In this document: piece by piece, positions 1 to 8,165 of the stretch | How positions within the stretch are numbered: position 1 is the stretch's first letter | Layout: each line of letters starts with the position of its first letter | Assembly (NCBI GenBank): GCA_964471665.1 | Contig: CAYYHG010000018.1 | Location: 1 to 26,336 of the forward strand | DNA from: SW-9-67-25 sp964471665 | Lineage (GTDB): Archaea; Halobacteriota; Halobacteria; Halobacteriales; Haloarculaceae | Direction: 5' to 3' | DNA length: 26,336 bases | Program-made: the position numbers and the translations under genes | The notes under the pieces: model-generated | Databases searched by the model: none | What the model was told of the DNA's origin: nothing | What the model saw: the letters and a program-made list of their open reading frames with translations, nothing else

Positions 1-25
1 GGGGGTTCAAATCCCTCCCGGCCCG
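1..25 (+). tRNA. 3' end of a tRNA gene (partial, cut by window start)
   Basis: The first 25 bases read as the 3' strand of a tRNA T-arm and acceptor stem. A GGGGG stem strand is followed by the T-loop TTCAAAT and the complementary CCCTC, then CCGGCCC and a G discriminator. CCA is not encoded, as is usual in archaea. The 5' half lies outside the window, so the anticodon is unknown; the acceptor partner should be GGGCCGG. The last 22 bases are repeated at 237-258, which marks this end as an integration site. Confidence 0.6.
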
Positions 26-104
26 CTTGTGCGACGAGCGAACGCGAGGAGCCACGCGGCCACGGTGGATTTGAACCCGGGGAGTCGCAGCCCGCGCAAC
101 GGAG
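26..104. other. tRNA-adjacent sequence with an inverted T-loop motif
   Basis: No gene is seen. Positions 67-77 read GGATTTGAACC, the exact reverse complement of the tRNA T-loop core GGTTCAAATCC at 4-14. It lies in GC-rich sequence rich in GCGAACGCGAGGAGC-like words. From memory, such sequence often follows tRNA genes where haloarchaeal integrative elements begin. I infer a remnant of an element end; no integrase frame is visible. Confidence 0.35.
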
Positions 105-217
105 TGATACTGGTGGCTGTAATTCTTTTAATCGCCGGTATCTGGTTTTCCGGACGACAGCAACTCTCTTATGGAATTCGTAGTTCGAATCTTCACGTAC
201 TTACAGCCACCAGTATG
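105..217. repeat. Palindromic repeat with 16-bp terminal inverted repeats
   Basis: ATACTGGTGGCTGTAA at 107-122 is matched perfectly by its reverse complement at 201-216, enclosing 78 bases with no gene. The left end begins TGATAC, like other repeats in this window (493-511, 15326, 17479). The form is MITE-like: small, non-coding and bounded by inverted repeats. It lies wholly between the two tRNA-end copies, so it belongs to the inserted segment or entered it later. Confidence 0.65.
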
Positions 218-236
218 AGCAGGACCGTCTCCATTC

Positions 237-258
237 GGTTCAAATCCCTCCCGGCCCG
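237..258 (+). repeat. Second copy of the tRNA 3' end (att-like direct repeat)
   Basis: These 22 bases are identical to 4-25 and stop matching exactly at both edges. No tRNA body precedes this copy. It is followed at once by a run of five T, which suits a natural tRNA terminator, whereas the first copy is followed by CTTG. The simplest reading is that this is the original tRNA 3' end, displaced when an element integrated and rebuilt the tRNA end from its own attP copy. Confidence 0.7.
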
Positions 259-349
259 TTTTTCTGCGAACGACAGGAGCAGTGAAAACGCCCGAGGGAT
301 CAGGACGGTCCGTCGGATTCGGTTTCGGTTTCGACTCGCCAGGTGGGTT

Positions 350-511
350 ATACTGTCGGCTATATACCGGTCGACGTAACTTTTGATACTTCTCAGCCGG
401 ACGTTCCCGGCTGAAAGTATCAGGGCTTACGTCGACCGGTATAACTTCGTAAGGATATTCGACACCCCCGGGATTCCGGTACTGCTCACGGGCTTACAGC
501 CGACAGTATCA
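350..511. repeat. Three nested inverted repeats downstream of the crotonase gene
   Basis: Three inverted repeats lie inside one another. The outer pair is ATACTGTCGGCT at 350-361 against its complement at 498-509. The middle pair is a perfect 17 bp, TATACCGGTCGACGTAA at 363-379 against 427-443. The inner pair is GATACTTCTCAGCCGG at 385-400 against 407-421, with one extra base on the left. The outer right end, read on the minus strand, starts at the TGA stop codon of the crotonase gene. Stepwise insertion of small palindromic elements would produce this pattern. Confidence 0.7.
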
Positions 512-1288
512 GCCGTCAGTAAATTCGGCCACCAGTTCCCGCCGTTCCTCGGTTGTGAACTGGTCCCACCAGAGTTCGGCCTCTGTCTCGCGTGCTTCCT
601 CGATGTCACTGCTGTTGACCGCAGCGTTGATGGCGCGCTTCGAGTTTCTCACGGCCTGCGTTCCGGTGTTCCTGATCGCCGAGACGACGTCGGCCACGCT
701 CTCGTCGAGTTCCGTCGGGTCGACGAGACGGTTGATCAGGCCGATGCGGTGGGCCTCCCTGGCGTCGACGTGGCCCGCCGTGTAGACGAGTTCTTTGGCC
801 TTTGCCTCCCCGACCAGCTGTGCGGCTCGGTAGGTCGACCCTCCTGTCGGAATCTGACCGATGTCGGTGACCGGGACGCCGAACTGTGCGGTCGAGTCGG
901 CGATTCTGAGGTCACAGAACATCGCGAATATGAGCCCACCGCCGGTACAGTAGCCGTCTATCTTCGCGATGACCGGCTGTGGGACGTCGTACGGGAGACG
1001 ATAGATGTCGTAGAAGACGCTCTGTCTGTCCTTCTGAACGGGGTCGTGTTCCGCGGCCGGGCCGGCGTACTGTTCGATGTCCGCTCCCGACGAGAAGGCG
1101 TCGTCACCGGCCCCCTCGACGACCACGACCTCGACGTCACGGTCGAGTCGAATCTCGTTGAGTGCCCGCTGGAGGTCGAAAAACGTCGCGTCGTTCAACG
1201 CGTTGTACTTCTCGGGTCGGTCGAGCGTGACTGTCGCGACCCGGTTCTCGACGCTGACGAGGATGTGTTCGTATGCCGAGTATGGCAT
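509..1288 (-). CDS. Enoyl-CoA hydratase/isomerase (crotonase) family protein
   Basis: A complete 259-residue crotonase-fold protein of normal family length, probably a cytoplasmic trimer or hexamer acting on an acyl-CoA thioester. The two oxyanion-hole regions are clear: FSSGADI at about 65-71 and GYCTGGGL at 112-119. The IGQIPTGGSTYRAAQLVG stretch (143-160) matches the helix after the active site. Of the two catalytic glutamates of classical hydratases, the second is kept (E166 in AKAKEL), but the first, normally in a PE motif, is replaced by V140 (VPVTDIG). Simple hydration is therefore uncertain, and isomerase, dehydratase or C-C lyase chemistry is possible. It is transcribed away from the ATPase gene at 1499. 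The acyl-CoA synthetase at 3812 could supply its substrate. Substrate unknown; family call is firm. Confidence 0.9.
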   Translation of the reverse strand: MPYSAYEHILVSVENRVATVTLDRPEKYNALNDATFFDLQRALNEIRLDRDVEVVVVEGAGDDAFSSGADIEQYAGPAAEHDPVQKDRQSVFYDIYRLPYDVPQPVIAKIDGYCTGGGLIFAMFCDLRIADSTAQFGVPVTDIGQIPTGGSTYRAAQLVGEAKAKELVYTAGHVDAREAHRIGLINRLVDPTELDESVADVVSAIRNTGTQAVRNSKRAINAAVNSSDIEEARETEAELWWDQFTTEERRELVAEFTDG

Positions 1289-1498
1289 GGGTAGTAGAGC
1301 AGGTCCGGCACGGATGAATCTTGGCTCTCGTCTGCGATCGAGGCCGAGCGAGCAGCGCTGTGACCAGAGGATTCATTACGACCATGGGCTAGTTGCCGGT
1401 GGTATGCTCTCGGGCTCCGGATACGGGCGTCCGACAGTGGACGGCGGGCACGAGCCACGGATCGGGGACCCGCGACCGGGACCAGCCGAGGTGGAGCG
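1289..1498. other. Divergent intergenic region, crotonase / fused ATPase
   Basis: This 210-bp stretch separates two divergent genes and should hold both promoters. I see no convincing TATA box for either; ATTCATTA near 1370 is weak. A purine-rich GAGGTGG at 1488-1494 lies just before the ATPase ATG and may act as ribosome binding site. A 32-codon frame (1404-1502) ends by overlapping the ATPase start in an ATGA arrangement. It could be a coupled leader peptide or the tail of a lost upstream gene; I do not call it a gene. Confidence 0.4.
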
Positions 1499-3655
1499 AT
1501 GACGCTGCTCGAGGTCCGGAACCTGGAGGTGCGGTACGACACGCGCGAGGGGCCACTCCACAGCGTCAACGACGTCTCGTTTACAATCGACGACGGCGTC
1601 AACTACGCGCTGTCGGGGGAGTCTGCGTCCGGGAAGTCCACCATCGCGAAGGCGATCATCGGACTGTTGCCCGACCACGGCCGGATCGAGAGCGGCCAGG
1701 TCGTGTTCCGGGGACGGGATCTCCACTCCCTCACTCCCGCGGAACGACAGGACCTTCTCTGGGAAGAGATTGCGTTCATCCCCCAGACCGCGATCGACGC
1801 CTTAGACCCCGTGATGACTGTCGGCGCGCAGATCCAGCAGGCGATCCAGACCCACCGCGAGGTATCGACACAGAACGCACAGCAACGAGCACGGGATCTG
1901 TTCGAGACGGTCGGTCTCGACCCGGCCCGGACGGGCGAGTACCCACACGAGTTCTCGGGCGGGATGCGCCAGCGGGTCGTCATCGCGATGGCGCTGGCGC
2001 TGGATCCGGCTCTCATCATCGCCGACGAGCCCACCACCGGCCTCGACGTCATCGTCCAGGACAAGATCATCGACAACATCCTCCAGATCCAGGAGGAAAC
2101 AGACAGTTCGCTCATGCTCATCACTCACGACCTCAGCGTCATCGGCGAGACCTGCGACGAGATCTCCGTGCTCTACGGCGGGACGGTCGTGGAACAGGGC
2201 CAGATCGAGAACGTCCTGGCGAACCCGACGAACCCGTACACGATGGGGCTGAAGAACGCGTATCCGGCACTGGACGACGAACCGGACGGGCTCGTCTCGG
2301 TGCCGGGCAAGCCACCGACCCTGAAGACAGAGACGACCGGCTGTGTCTTCGAGCCGCGCTGTCCCTTCGCCACCGACGACTGCAAGACGAGAGAGCCGGA
2401 CCTGGAGGAACTGCCCTACCGGGACCAGCGCGTCGCGTGTCACCACGCAGTGCGGGCCGAACGGATGCGCCGCGAGGCAGCTGATCCCGAGACCTGGGGC
2501 GGGGCGGCCGCGGGGAACCGACCGGCCGACGGCGACGTCATCCTCGAGGTTGACGGCCTGTGCAAGTGGTACGAGCGCCAGCAGTCGTGGCTGGGCCACG
2601 TTGCGATCGACGGTGTCTCGCCGTCGATTTCCGGACTCACCCGCAGCCTGCGGGACTGGTACGAGAGGCGCAGATCCGGACTCCGAGACGCCGTCGGTCG
2701 GGAGGAGTCACACGTTCGTGCAGTCGACGGCGTGTCGCTGTCGGTCGCACGCGGGGAGATCCTGGGAGTCGTCGGCGAGTCCGGCTGTGGCAAGACGACC
2801 CTCGGGCAGACGCTCGCACTCCTGGACGAACCGACCGCTGGACGCTTCGAGTTCGACGGCCAGAGCCACGAGTACTACCAGGATGGCAACCTGCAGTCGT
2901 TCAGACAGAAACTCCAGATAATCTTCCAGAACCCCTACGAGTCGCTGAATCCCCGGGTGACGGTCGAACACCTCGTCAGGGAACCGCTCACCATCCACGA
3001 CTACCGGCGCGACGAACGAGACGAGGCGGTCCGGGAGACGCTCGAACAGGTCGGCCTCGTCCCCGCCGGGCGGTATCTCGAAATGTACCCGAGGGAGCTG
3101 TCCGGCGGACAGCGCCAGCGCGTCGCGATCGCGCGTGCGCTGGTGATCGACCCGGACTTTCTGATCTGTGACGAACCCGCTTCGATGCTCGACATCTCCC
3201 TGAAAGCCGAGGTCCTCAATCTGCTCCGTGGGCTCGCCAACACCGAAGGCATCGGAGTCCTCTACATCTCCCACGACCTGGCGAGTCTCACACAGATCGC
3301 CGACCGGCTGGCGATCATGTATCTCGGCCGCCTCGTCGAACGGGGGGGAACCGACGAAATCGTCTCGAACCCGAAACACCCCTACACGGAAGCGCTCCTC
3401 TCGGCAGTGCCCGAGTCCGACCCGATGGGCGACCGCGACCGGGTTACTCTCGAGGGGGAACCACCCGACCCGGAGGAGTTGCCGTCGGGCTGTCGGTTCG
3501 CTCCCCGCTGCCCGAACGCGACTGACCTGTGCCGGGAGCAGGAACCGGACCTCGACACCTGGGCCGCCGAGGATCACTCGGCCGCGTGTTTCCACCCGGT
3601 CGGCTCGTCAGCTCCCGAGCAGTTCTGGGTCGGCGACCGGTCGTGGACCGACTGA
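1499..3655 (+). CDS. Fused DppD-DppF type ABC transporter ATPase (orphan)
   Basis: A 718-residue protein with two complete nucleotide-binding domains of the oligo/dipeptide importer type, which power solute uptake from the cytoplasmic face of a permease pair. Domain 1: Walker A GESASGKST (40-48), signature FSGGMRQR (152-159), Walker B DEPTTGLD (176-183). Domain 2: Walker A GESGCGKTT (426-434), signature LSGGQRQR (534-541), Walker B DEPASMLD (558-565). Each domain ends with the Cys-containing oligo_HPY tail (RCPFATDDC and RCPNATDLC). It closely resembles the fused ATPase at 6057-8165 by eye over domain 1, with motifs at the same positions. No binding protein or permease lies beside it on this strand. 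Before Walker A2 there is extra sequence (about residues 353-410) that looks like an imperfect internal duplication. It may serve the importer encoded at 8162-12061 or one elsewhere. Confidence 0.93.
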   Translation: MTLLEVRNLEVRYDTREGPLHSVNDVSFTIDDGVNYALSGESASGKSTIAKAIIGLLPDHGRIESGQVVFRGRDLHSLTPAERQDLLWEEIAFIPQTAIDALDPVMTVGAQIQQAIQTHREVSTQNAQQRARDLFETVGLDPARTGEYPHEFSGGMRQRVVIAMALALDPALIIADEPTTGLDVIVQDKIIDNILQIQEETDSSLMLITHDLSVIGETCDEISVLYGGTVVEQGQIENVLANPTNPYTMGLKNAYPALDDEPDGLVSVPGKPPTLKTETTGCVFEPRCPFATDDCKTREPDLEELPYRDQRVACHHAVRAERMRREAADPETWGGAAAGNRPADGDVILEVDGLCKWYERQQSWLGHVAIDGVSPSISGLTRSLRDWYERRRSGLRDAVGREESHVRAVDGVSLSVARGEILGVVGESGCGKTTLGQTLALLDEPTAGRFEFDGQSHEYYQDGNLQSFRQKLQIIFQNPYESLNPRVTVEHLVREPLTIHDYRRDERDEAVRETLEQVGLVPAGRYLEMYPRELSGGQRQRVAIARALVIDPDFLICDEPASMLDISLKAEVLNLLRGLANTEGIGVLYISHDLASLTQIADRLAIMYLGRLVERGGTDEIVSNPKHPYTEALLSAVPESDPMGDRDRVTLEGEPPDPEELPSGCRFAPRCPNATDLCREQEPDLDTWAAEDHSAACFHPVGSSAPEQFWVGDRSWTD

Positions 3656-3736
3656 TAGTGATTGCTGTAAGCCATTCCCGGATCGACCGCAAGACGCGAC
3701 GCGGTCGAAACGGTAATTCGGTACAGCAATCACTAT
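3653..3736. repeat. Palindromic repeat beginning at the ATPase stop codon
   Basis: ATAGTGATTGCTGTA at 3655-3669 pairs perfectly with 3722-3736. A second inner stem is TCGACCGC (3683-3690) with GCGGTCGA (3701-3708). The TGA stop of the fused ATPase (3653-3655) forms the first bases of the element. The right 24 bases (3713-3736) match 12229-12252 with a single difference, so the element is dispersed. It could fold into a 3' hairpin in the mRNA and help termination or stability; that role is inferred. Confidence 0.75.
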
Positions 3737-3756
3737 GATACGGACCGCTGTCGTTC
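3736..3756. repeat. Abutting repeat end, copy of 15326-15346
   Basis: The 21 bases starting TGATACGGAC are the same as 15326-15346 except for one base (C/T). This copy starts directly on the right end of the preceding palindrome, sharing its last T, so two repeat units lie head to tail between the ATPase gene and the acyl-CoA synthetase promoter. Confidence 0.55.
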
Positions 3757-3772
3757 GAAACCGGATCGCCCC

Positions 3773-3780
3773 AATAAAAA
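3773..3780 (+). promoter_or_regulatory. Probable TATA box for the acyl-CoA synthetase gene
   Basis: AATAAAAA is the only AT-rich octamer here. Its centre lies about 35 bases before the ATG at 3812, predicting a transcript start near 3800-3805 and a leader of about 10 bases, with GGGGGTAGG just before the start codon. Confidence 0.45.
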
Positions 3781-3811
3781 CCGATGGTGATTGCACGCTT
3801 TCGGGGGTAGG

Positions 3812-6016
3812 ATGAAGCCCCTGCCGGGCGACCGATACTCCGTGACCAGCCACAGCCACGATGGCGAAGACGGGGTGTCGGATCCTGTCCAGCACGGAGA
3901 CCTGGAACCGCTGTTCGATCCCGACTCGGTCGCGGTCGTCGGCGCCAGCCCGGACTCGTTTTACTCCGGCAACCTCGTCGAGAATCTGCTGGCGTATGGG
4001 TTCACTGGGGCGCTCTATCCGGTCAATCCGAACCGCGACGAGGTCTGGGAGCGACACTGTTACGACGAGATCGGGGCCGTCCCGGACGTCGTCGATCTGG
4101 TAGTCGTGAACGTCCCGCGGGAGTACGTCGTCAGCGTGGTGCGCGAGGCCGGCCAGCGGGGTGTCCCCGTAGCGCTCGTTCTCACCGCCGGGTTCGCAGA
4201 GGCCGACGAGACGGGTGCGGATCTCGAAACCCGGCTCGCCGCGACCGCCGAGGACGCCGGGATCCGGGTCGTCGGTCCAAACTGCATCGGCGTGATGGCC
4301 GCCCGGGGTGCGACGCTCACTGCGACGTGTTCGCGCCAGCCCCAGCCGGGACACATCGGGCTGGTCAGCCAGTCGGGCGCGCTGGCGTTCACCACCTTCT
4401 TCGAGCGGGCGGCCGACCGCGACCTGCACTTCAGCCACATCGTCTCGACCGGGAACGAGGCCGACCTCGCGACGGCCGACTACGTCGCCGCTCTCGCCGA
4501 CCGGGAGGCCGTCGACGTCGTCTGCACCTACATCGAGGGGATCGACGACCCCGAACGGTTCATGCGTGTCGCGGAGTCGGCCGTCAGGAACGGGACACCC
4601 GTCCTTGCGGTGAAGGTCGGCCGATCCGACATTGCGGAGGCAGCGACGCTTTCACACACCGGCTCGATTACCGGCAACGACGACGCCTGGGAAGCGGCAC
4701 TCGATCAGGTTGGGATCCAGCGGGTGCCGGACATTCCGGACCTGCTCTCGCGGGCAGCCGCCCACGCCACGTACGACCCGCCGGCCGGGAACCGCGTCTG
4801 CGTCGCCTCGACCAGCGGTGGACTCGCGAGCCTGCTCGCGGACATGGCCGCCGACCGGGACCTCGTTCTCCCCGACATCGAGGGCGACACCGAACAGACG
4901 CTCCTGGACATCGAGGAACTGCTGACCTACGGAGAGTTCCACAACCCCGCCGACATCCGGGGGTACGGTGCCGAGGTCCTCCCCGACGTCGCGGACCCAC
5001 TTCTGGCCGACGACTCGTTCGACGCCTACGTCTTCGCCATCGGACTTCCAGGCGTCGACGAGCGTGCCGAACGGATCGCCGAGGACCTGGAGACGGTCGT
5101 CGCGTCGGCCGACGACCCCGTCTACGTCCTCTGGACCGGCCGCAAAGAACCCGACGACCCGACCGGGACGCCGCCGTACGCCCGCCTCCGGGAGACGGTG
5201 CCGGTCTACGAGGACCCTGGCCGCTGTCTGGACGCGGTCGCGTCGACGACTGCGTTCGTCGCTGATCGCGGTCGCCTGCTCGACGAGCCCTCCCGGCGGG
5301 AGCTGACCGGACCGTCCCCGCGGCACGACGCTCACGCGGCCGGGACGCCGGATCTCGCTCTCCCGCGGGGGCGGGTCCTGTCCTGGCGGGAAGCCCAACC
5401 GTTACTGTCGGCCTACGACGTCCCGGTCGTGGAGACGCGACTGGTGACAGACGCCGACGAGGCGGTCGCCGCGGTCGCCGACCTGGGTGGTCCGACCGTC
5501 CTCAAGATCGACTCGCCGGAGCTCCCCCACCGCACGGACGTCGGCGCCGTCCGCCTGAACGTCGACGCCGACGAGACCCGCGGAGCGTACCATTCCGTCG
5601 TGAACGCTGCGCTGGCCCACGTCGACGACGCCGACATCGAAGGTGTTCTCGTCCAGCCGATGGTCGAGGACGGCGTCGAAGCGATCGTCGGGATCGCTCC
5701 AGACGAGGTGTTCGGATCACTCGTCACTGTCGGACCCGGCGGTGTCGCGGTCGAGGCTGCGGGCGAGAGCGCGACGCTCGTCGCGCCGTTTACGCGTACC
5801 GACGCGCGCCGGTCCCTCGAGCAGACGCGGCTGGCCGACCTGCTCGTCGACCGCCGCGGGCGCGAACCGCTGTCGCTCGATCCGCTCGTCGATCTGCTGG
5901 TTCGCGTCGGAAACCTCGCTGGCCTCGACGCCGTCGCCGAACTAGATTTGAACCCCCTCGTCGTCACCGACGACGGTCCCCGTGCCGTCGACGTTCTCGT
6001 CCGAACCGAACAGTGA
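3812..6016 (+). CDS. Fused ADP-forming acyl-CoA (acetyl-CoA) synthetase
   Basis: A 734-residue alpha-beta fusion of the NDP-forming acyl-CoA synthetase family, which interconverts acyl-CoA, ADP and phosphate with the free acid, ATP and CoA. Order: CoA-binding Rossmann domain (about 35-135, SVAVVGAS at 39-46), succinyl-CoA-ligase-like domains (about 155-500) with the phospho-accepting histidine in the SHTGS motif (H282), then an ATP-grasp domain (about 520-734; LPHRTDVGAV matches the family's HKTDVGGV). ATG 3812 is preferred because a TATA-like box and a GGGGG stretch precede it; GTG 3875 would give a shorter N-terminus closer to the family norm. Haloarchaea use enzymes of this type to make acetate and ATP. 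Its place between a crotonase and an importer operon suggests activation of a less common carboxylic acid. Substrate unknown. Confidence 0.92.
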   Translation: MKPLPGDRYSVTSHSHDGEDGVSDPVQHGDLEPLFDPDSVAVVGASPDSFYSGNLVENLLAYGFTGALYPVNPNRDEVWERHCYDEIGAVPDVVDLVVVNVPREYVVSVVREAGQRGVPVALVLTAGFAEADETGADLETRLAATAEDAGIRVVGPNCIGVMAARGATLTATCSRQPQPGHIGLVSQSGALAFTTFFERAADRDLHFSHIVSTGNEADLATADYVAALADREAVDVVCTYIEGIDDPERFMRVAESAVRNGTPVLAVKVGRSDIAEAATLSHTGSITGNDDAWEAALDQVGIQRVPDIPDLLSRAAAHATYDPPAGNRVCVASTSGGLASLLADMAADRDLVLPDIEGDTEQTLLDIEELLTYGEFHNPADIRGYGAEVLPDVADPLLADDSFDAYVFAIGLPGVDERAERIAEDLETVVASADDPVYVLWTGRKEPDDPTGTPPYARLRETVPVYEDPGRCLDAVASTTAFVADRGRLLDEPSRRELTGPSPRHDAHAAGTPDLALPRGRVLSWREAQPLLSAYDVPVVETRLVTDADEAVAAVADLGGPTVLKIDSPELPHRTDVGAVRLNVDADETRGAYHSVVNAALAHVDDADIEGVLVQPMVEDGVEAIVGIAPDEVFGSLVTVGPGGVAVEAAGESATLVAPFTRTDARRSLEQTRLADLLVDRRGREPLSLDPLVDLLVRVGNLAGLDAVAELDLNPLVVTDDGPRAVDVLVRTEQ

Positions 6017-6056
6017 ACTGATCTGGTGTTTCGGCCGGAGCAGACGCTGCCGGACA

Positions 6057-8165
6057 CTACATCTGCAGCGTATCCTGGATCGACCGGTCTGCCTCGACCT
6101 GTTCCCGTTCCTGCCGGTAGTGTTCGAGCAGTTCGCTCTCGACGTCCTCGACCGGGAAGAGACACGCCGCTTCGTGGCCGTCGTCGGCGAACGCACTGCG
6201 GTCGGGGTCGTCGGCGCGACACTCCTCGGTCGCTTTCGGACACCGGGGTGCGAAGTTACAGCCCGAGGGCAGGTTGACCGGGTTCGGCGGTTCGCCGGAC
6301 AGGAGCACTCGCTGGCGGTCGACGTCGGGGTCGGTCTTCGGGGAGGCTGCCAGCAACGACGCGGCGTAGGGGTGTCTGGGATGTTTGATCACCTTCTCGG
6401 TCGCGCCGAGTTCGACGACGCGGCCGAGGTACATCACCGCCAGCCGGTCGGCGATCTGTGTGAGACTCGCCAGGTCGTGGGAGATGTAGACGACGCCGAT
6501 GTCGCGCTCGTCGGCCATCTCCCTGAGGATGTTGAGTATGTTCGCCTTCAGCGAGACGTCGAGCATCGACGCCGGCTCGTCACAGATGAGAAGGGTGGGT
6601 TCGAGCACCAGTGCCTGCGCGATGGCGACACGCTGGCGTTCCCCGCCGGAGAGCTGACTCGGGAGCTGGTCGAGGTACTTCTCGGGCGGATCGAGCCCGA
6701 CGTCGCTGACCGTCTCCCGGACTCTCCGCTCGATCGTCTCCGGGTCGTGGCCCTGGATCTTCAGGGGCTCACCGACCGCGGCCCGGACCCGCTGTCTCGG
6801 GTTCAGCGAGTCGAACGGGTCCTGGAAGATGAACTGGACCTTCGAGCGGAACCGTTTCGTGCTCTCGGCGAGCAGTTCGTCGACCGGTGTGTCCTCGATC
6901 AGTATCTCGCCGCCGGTCCGGGACTGGAGCGCGGCGATCACTTCGCCGAGCGTGGACTTCCCACAGCCGGACTCGCCGGCGACACCGACGATCTCACTCT
7001 CGTGGACGGAGAGATCGACACCGTTGACGGCCTTGACGTAGTCTGGCTCGGCACCGCGCAGGTCGTCCATGATCGACTGGGTCTGTGGGAACCACTTCTC
7101 GAGGTCTCTGGTTTCGAGGATCACGTCGCCGCGCTCGCGGGCGCCCGGGGCTCTGTCTCTGGGCTCGATTCCCCACGTTTCGGGGTCGTCGGCCTGCCCC
7201 CGGAGGTCGTCGGCCTCGTCCGCGTAGTAACAGGCCGACACCTGGTTTTCGGCCTCGACCAGGGGCGGGTGGCCGTCCTCGCAGTCCTCGGTGGCGAACG
7301 GACACCGGTTGCGGAACACACAGCCGGTCGGTTCCCGGGTGAGATCCGGCAGCGATCCCGGGATCGATATCGCCTGCTCGTCGAACTCGTCGACCTCCGG
7401 GAAGGCGTTTTTCAACCCCATCGTGTACGGGTTCGTCGGACGTTTGAACACGTCGTAGGTGTCGCCCTGTTCCATCACCTTCCCGCCATAGAGCACAGAC
7501 ACCTCGTCACACGTCTCTGCGATGACGCCGACGTCGTGAGTGATCAGCAACAGCGAACTGTCGAGGTGTTCCTGAATTTCCATCAGCTTGTCGATGATCT
7601 TGTCCTGGACGATGACGTCGAGACCGGTGGTGGGCTCGTCGGCGATGATGAGATCCGGGTCCAGCGCCAGTGCCATCGCGATGGTGACCCGCTGGCGCAT
7701 CCCGCCCGAGAACTCGTGTGGGTACTCGCCCGTCCGGCCCGGATCGAGACCGACGATCTCGAAGACCTCGGCGACCCGTTCGTCGGCTGTGGCCTTCGAG
7801 ACGTTCCGGTGTTTGCGGATGGCCTGCCTGATCTGGGCGCCGACAGTCATCACCGGGTCCAGCGAGTCCATCGCGCTCTGGGGGATGTAGGAGATGTCCT
7901 CCCAGCGGACACTCTGCCAGTCCCGCTCTGTCAGATCGAGCAACTCGCGGCCATTGAACCGGATACTGCCGGCCTGGACCTCGCCGTTGTCGTCGAGCAG
8001 TCCGAGGACGGTCTTCGCGATGGTGGACTTTCCACAGCCGGACTCGCCGACCAGCCCGTAGTTGTCGCCCTCGTCGATAGCGAAGGAGACGTCGTTGACC
8101 GCGTGGACGTCCTTTCCGGGGGTCTGATACGTTATCTTCACGTTTTCGACGTTCAGTAGTGTCAT
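6057..8165 (-). CDS. Fused DppD-DppF type ABC transporter ATPase
   Basis: A 702-residue double ATPase, last gene of a four-gene importer operon. Domain 1 has GESGCGKST (40-48), FSGGMRQR (152-159) and DEPTTGLD (176-183). Domain 2 has GESGCGKST (397-405), LSGGERQR (505-512) and DEPASMLD (529-536). After domain 1 a Cys-rich tail (C282, C288, C295, C312) matches the DppD C-terminal region; in a structurally studied bacterial DppD this region holds an iron-sulphur cluster, and a role here is inferred. A similar tail ends domain 2. The ATG at 8165 overlaps the permease stop in an ATGA junction, which fixes the start; the open frame upstream of it overlaps the permease gene and is not used. Fusion of D and F forces a 1:1 ATPase pair. 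Confidence 0.94.
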   Translation of the reverse strand: MTLLNVENVKITYQTPGKDVHAVNDVSFAIDEGDNYGLVGESGCGKSTIAKTVLGLLDDNGEVQAGSIRFNGRELLDLTERDWQSVRWEDISYIPQSAMDSLDPVMTVGAQIRQAIRKHRNVSKATADERVAEVFEIVGLDPGRTGEYPHEFSGGMRQRVTIAMALALDPDLIIADEPTTGLDVIVQDKIIDKLMEIQEHLDSSLLLITHDVGVIAETCDEVSVLYGGKVMEQGDTYDVFKRPTNPYTMGLKNAFPEVDEFDEQAISIPGSLPDLTREPTGCVFRNRCPFATEDCEDGHPPLVEAENQVSACYYADEADDLRGQADDPETWGIEPRDRAPGARERGDVILETRDLEKWFPQTQSIMDDLRGAEPDYVKAVNGVDLSVHESEIVGVAGESGCGKSTLGEVIAALQSRTGGEILIEDTPVDELLAESTKRFRSKVQFIFQDPFDSLNPRQRVRAAVGEPLKIQGHDPETIERRVRETVSDVGLDPPEKYLDQLPSQLSGGERQRVAIAQALVLEPTLLICDEPASMLDVSLKANILNILREMADERDIGVVYISHDLASLTQIADRLAVMYLGRVVELGATEKVIKHPRHPYAASLLAASPKTDPDVDRQRVLLSGEPPNPVNLPSGCNFAPRCPKATEECRADDPDRSAFADDGHEAACLFPVEDVESELLEHYRQEREQVEADRSIQDTLQM

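Noticed and set aside
237..258. A second tRNA gene
   Set aside because: Only the last 22 bases of a tRNA are present; the preceding 180-236 region cannot form the other arms.
29..379. Open frame of about 116 codons over the tRNA-adjacent region
   Set aside because: It crosses the att-like repeat and the palindromic elements, its product is Arg-rich and unlike haloarchaeal proteins, and it ends in a repeat arm.
383..1294. Long plus-strand frame opposite the crotonase gene
   Set aside because: It is the antisense shadow of a clear crotonase family gene; long antisense frames are expected at this GC content.
5982..8159. 725-codon plus-strand frame opposite the fused ATPase
   Set aside because: The minus strand carries two complete sets of ABC ATPase motifs; the plus frame shows only mirror-image low-complexity sequence.
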